A stretch of DNA of 64,000 bases. It comes from Rhodobacteraceae bacterium CCMM004 (GTDB lineage: Bacteria > Pseudomonadota > Alphaproteobacteria > Rhodobacterales > Rhodobacteraceae). A program made the position numbers and the translations under genes. Where the stretch lies: positions 69,501-133,500 of the forward strand of contig RZWH01000004.1 of the NCBI GenBank assembly GCA_004005435.1, read 5' to 3'. Shown piece after piece: positions 62,371-64,000 of the stretch. The notes beneath the pieces are model-generated. The model did no database searches. It saw only the letters and a program-made list of their open reading frames with translations, and was not told the origin of the DNA. Position 1 is the first letter of the stretch, and each line of letters begins with the position of its first letter.

Positions 62371-63447
62371 CTAGTGCGGGAACGGCCACAATCTCAATTT
62401 CTCCTTGGTCAGCCGCCACAGCTGCGCCAGCCCGTGCGGCTCGACGATCAAAAAGAACACGATCAGTCCGCCGACGATCATGAACTCCAGATGCGCGGCC
62501 AGATCCGTGGGCCAACCGAGTCCGCCTACCAGCACGTTCTTCAGCAGGACCGGCAGCAGCACCATGAAGGCCGCACCCGCAAAGCTGCCAAAGATGCTGC
62601 CCAGCCCGCCGATGATGATCATGAACAACACGAGGAAGGATTTCTGGATCCCGAACGCCTCGCCCACCTCGACCGCGCCCAGGTAGACGGCAAAGAACAG
62701 CGCCCCCGCGATGCCGACGAAGAACGACGAGACGGCGAAGGCGGTCAGCTTGGCCTTGAGCGGGTTCACCCCGATGATCTCGGCCGCGATGTCCATGTCG
62801 CGGATCGCCATCCACGACCGCCCCATCGCCCCCCGCGTCAGGTTGCGCGCGATCCAGGCGCAGGCGATCACGAACAGCAGGCAGAACAGGTAGGCGGCCC
62901 AGGGCGGCGTCTCTGGCCCGGTGACGGGCACGCTGAACACGGTGCGCTCGGGCGCCGAGATCTGCCCCGAGGCCGAGTAGTTGTAGAACCACGACACCCG
63001 GTTGAAGAGCCAGACGAGGAAGAACTGCGCCGCCAGCGTCGCCACGGCCAGGTAGAACCCCTTGATCCTCAGCGACGGCAGGCCGAACACCACGCCCACC
63101 GCGGCGGTGATGATCCCCGCGGCGATGATGTGGAAGGTGATGTTCACGTCGGGAAAGGCGGTCATCAACTTGTAGCAGCCATAGGCGCCCACCGCCATGA
63201 AACCGCCGGTGCCCAGGCTCACCTGCCCGCAATAGCCCGTCAGGATGTTCAGCCCGATGGCCGCGATGGCGTAGATCAACAGCGGCAGGAACACCGCGTT
63301 GACCCAGTAGTCATTGATGACGAAGGGCACCAGGACCAGCGCCACGGCGACGATCAGGTAATATCCCCAGCGGTCGATCCTGAGGGGAAATGTCTGGCCG
63401 TCGTCCTCGTAGGACGTCTTGAAGTCGCCCGCCTCGCGATAGAACAT
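62371..63447 (-). CDS. Branched-chain-type ABC transporter permease (LivM-like)
   Basis: A 358-residue permease with nine or so helices and motifs IYAIAAIGLNILTGYCGQVSLG, RDMDIAAEIIGVNPLKAKL and VLFMIIIGGLGSIFGSFAGA, all LivM-typical. The ATG lies 3 bases after the stop of a small membrane protein gene, with AGGTAGGG as ribosome-binding site. LivH is not seen here and would be upstream, beyond the right edge. Confidence 0.95.
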   Translation of the reverse strand: MFYREAGDFKTSYEDDGQTFPLRIDRWGYYLIVAVALVLVPFVINDYWVNAVFLPLLIYAIAAIGLNILTGYCGQVSLGTGGFMAVGAYGCYKLMTAFPDVNITFHIIAAGIITAAVGVVFGLPSLRIKGFYLAVATLAAQFFLVWLFNRVSWFYNYSASGQISAPERTVFSVPVTGPETPPWAAYLFCLLFVIACAWIARNLTRGAMGRSWMAIRDMDIAAEIIGVNPLKAKLTAFAVSSFFVGIAGALFFAVYLGAVEVGEAFGIQKSFLVLFMIIIGGLGSIFGSFAGAAFMVLLPVLLKNVLVGGLGWPTDLAAHLEFMIVGGLIVFFLIVEPHGLAQLWRLTKEKLRLWPFPH

Positions 63448-63450
63448 TCC

Positions 63451-63708
63451 CTACCTCCGTCTCCGCCGTGCCCGTTGCGGGCGGGCCATGGCCAGAAAGA
63501 TCAACCCCAGCCCCATCAGGGCCACCACAGGCGCCAGCCCCAGCCAGTAGTCGGGGGCGAAGGCCCCAGGCCCCGTCTGGCCACGGGTCGAGGCCACCCA
63601 GGTCTTGATCGCGGGGCCGAAGATCTTCGGTGCGTTCTGGAGCATCACCATCCCGCCCGCCAACCAACAGGCCATCGCGGCAAGGGTGAAGACAAGGCGC
63701 CGCATCAT
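63451..63708 (-). CDS. Small membrane protein in liv-type operon (85 residues)
   Basis: Two predicted helices (about 8-24 and 55-75) with a basic tail RARRRRR. The start is one of two tandem ATGs (63708/63705) and overlaps the upstream stop as ATGA; the stop is 3 bases from livM. This tight coupling argues it is a real gene. No family recognised; may be a transporter accessory protein. Confidence 0.7.
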   Translation of the reverse strand: MMRRLVFTLAAMACWLAGGMVMLQNAPKIFGPAIKTWVASTRGQTGPGAFAPDYWLGLAPVVALMGLGLIFLAMARPQRARRRRR

Positions 63709-63926
63709 CGCTCACCTCCCAGCCGGCGTGCCGCCGTCGCCGCCATGGCGAGGCACACCAGCGCGGCCAGCCCCGACGACGCCATCGCCCCCCGCGCAGC
63801 GGCGCACCCCGCGCCGGTGGGACAGGCGGACCAGGCCGTGACGAACGCCGTCACCGCCACCCACCCGGCCCCCAGCGCGCCGAGGGAGAAGAGCGCCAGA
63901 GCGGCCCAGGCGATCCCCGCCTTCAT
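63705..63926 (-). CDS. Small membrane protein in liv-type operon (73 residues)
   Basis: Two hydrophobic segments (about 4-31 and 45-65) separated by a Cys pair (ACPTGAGCAA). Its ATG overlaps the stop of the VOC gene by 4 bases and its stop overlaps the start of the 85-residue gene by 4 bases. No family recognised. Confidence 0.7.
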   Translation of the reverse strand: MKAGIAWAALALFSLGALGAGWVAVTAFVTAWSACPTGAGCAAARGAMASSGLAALVCLAMAATAARRLGGER

Positions 63927-64000
63927 GCCCCGACCTCGCGCGCATCGCCGGGCCAGTCGTCGCCCTGTGGCCCGACGAGGCAGAAGCGGTGGCCAGACGG
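63923..64000 (-). CDS. C-terminal end of a VOC/glyoxalase-like protein (partial)
   Basis: Only 25 codons are in the window. They read PSGHRFCLVGPQGDDWPGD and end at TGA, the typical final strand (D-P-x-G-H-x-F-C-L) of VOC-superfamily proteins. It overlaps the next gene by 4 bases. Assignment rests on a short segment. Confidence 0.55.
   Translation of the reverse strand, partial: PSGHRFCLVGPQGDDWPGDAREVGA

Noticed and set aside
1-64000. CRISPR arrays, insertion sequences or prophage genes
   Set aside because: No regularly spaced direct repeats, transposase, integrase or phage structural genes were seen anywhere in the window.

Overview
The window is high-GC DNA from an alphaproteobacterium, most likely Rhodobacteraceae. 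The evidence is the gene order and protein types: a hup/hyp hydrogenase locus in Rhodobacter capsulatus order, an acs-adk-symporter operon, an alpha-glucoside-type ABC operon with a LacI regulator, and a REP-like palindromic repeat of the kind common in this family. The genus cannot be fixed from the sequence. Genes are densely packed, with many 4-base (ATGA/GTGA) or 1-base (TGATG) stop/start overlaps.

Layout. 1-6.3 kb (minus): acetate activation and uptake, acs-adk-DUF4212-sodium symporter, then a hairpin terminator and a cNMP/CBS/DUF294 regulator cut by the left edge. 6.8-7.8 kb: asd. 8.1-8.4 kb: two very small unknown genes. 8.4-10.4 kb (minus): an inorganic-carbon operon of beta-carbonic anhydrase, SbtA bicarbonate transporter and SbtB PII-like protein. 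11.1 kb: tRNA-Phe. 11.2-30.5 kb (all minus): a complete uptake [NiFe]-hydrogenase locus, read as hupT-hupU-hupV (H2 sensing), hypF, hupS-hupL-hupC (enzyme), hupD-F-G-H-J-K (assembly), hypA-hypB, hupR (response regulator), hypC-hypD-hypE. The small subunit has the extra cysteines of O2-tolerant hydrogenases. 30.7-35.4 kb (plus): a Tat-exported PhoX-type phosphatase, then a CIO-type bd quinol oxidase with a 31-residue small subunit. 35.5-38.9 kb (minus): DEAD-box helicase, 1-Cys peroxiredoxin and two YeeE/YedE sulfur-transport proteins.

39.1-46.5 kb (plus): a LacI-type repressor with a perfect palindromic operator in front, then binding protein, two permeases, a GH63-like hydrolase and an ATPase. 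One permease carries a DUF11-like periplasmic insert, the other a long membrane-spanning N-terminal extension. I read this as uptake and hydrolysis of a glucoside or compatible solute. 46.6-54.6 kb: a DUF4344 metallopeptidase, a split MnmC pair (oxidoreductase and MnmD methyltransferase, divergent), an EamA exporter, a second LacI regulator, a NUDIX hydrolase whose start overlaps that of DNA polymerase IV, and an N-formylglutamate amidohydrolase. 54.7-55.0 kb: tRNA-Val and ribosomal protein L36. 55.1-57.3 kb: a secreted caspase-like protein that has lost both catalytic residues and carries seven YfiO/TPR-like repeats and two peptidoglycan-binding domains. 57.3-64 kb: an AMP-forming ligase with an altered P-loop, an uncharacterised protein made of two tandem units and flanked by similar palindromes, and part of a branched-chain-type ABC operon (livF, binding protein, livM, two small membrane proteins and the tail of a VOC protein).

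Together the modules suggest a metabolically flexible aerobe that can use H2, acetate, organic acids or amino acids and osmolyte-like glucosides. Hydrogen oxidation, a high-affinity quinol oxidase and bicarbonate uptake lie within 27 kb. The least explained items are the pseudo-caspase, the duplicated-domain protein with its palindromes, and the unusual permeases.
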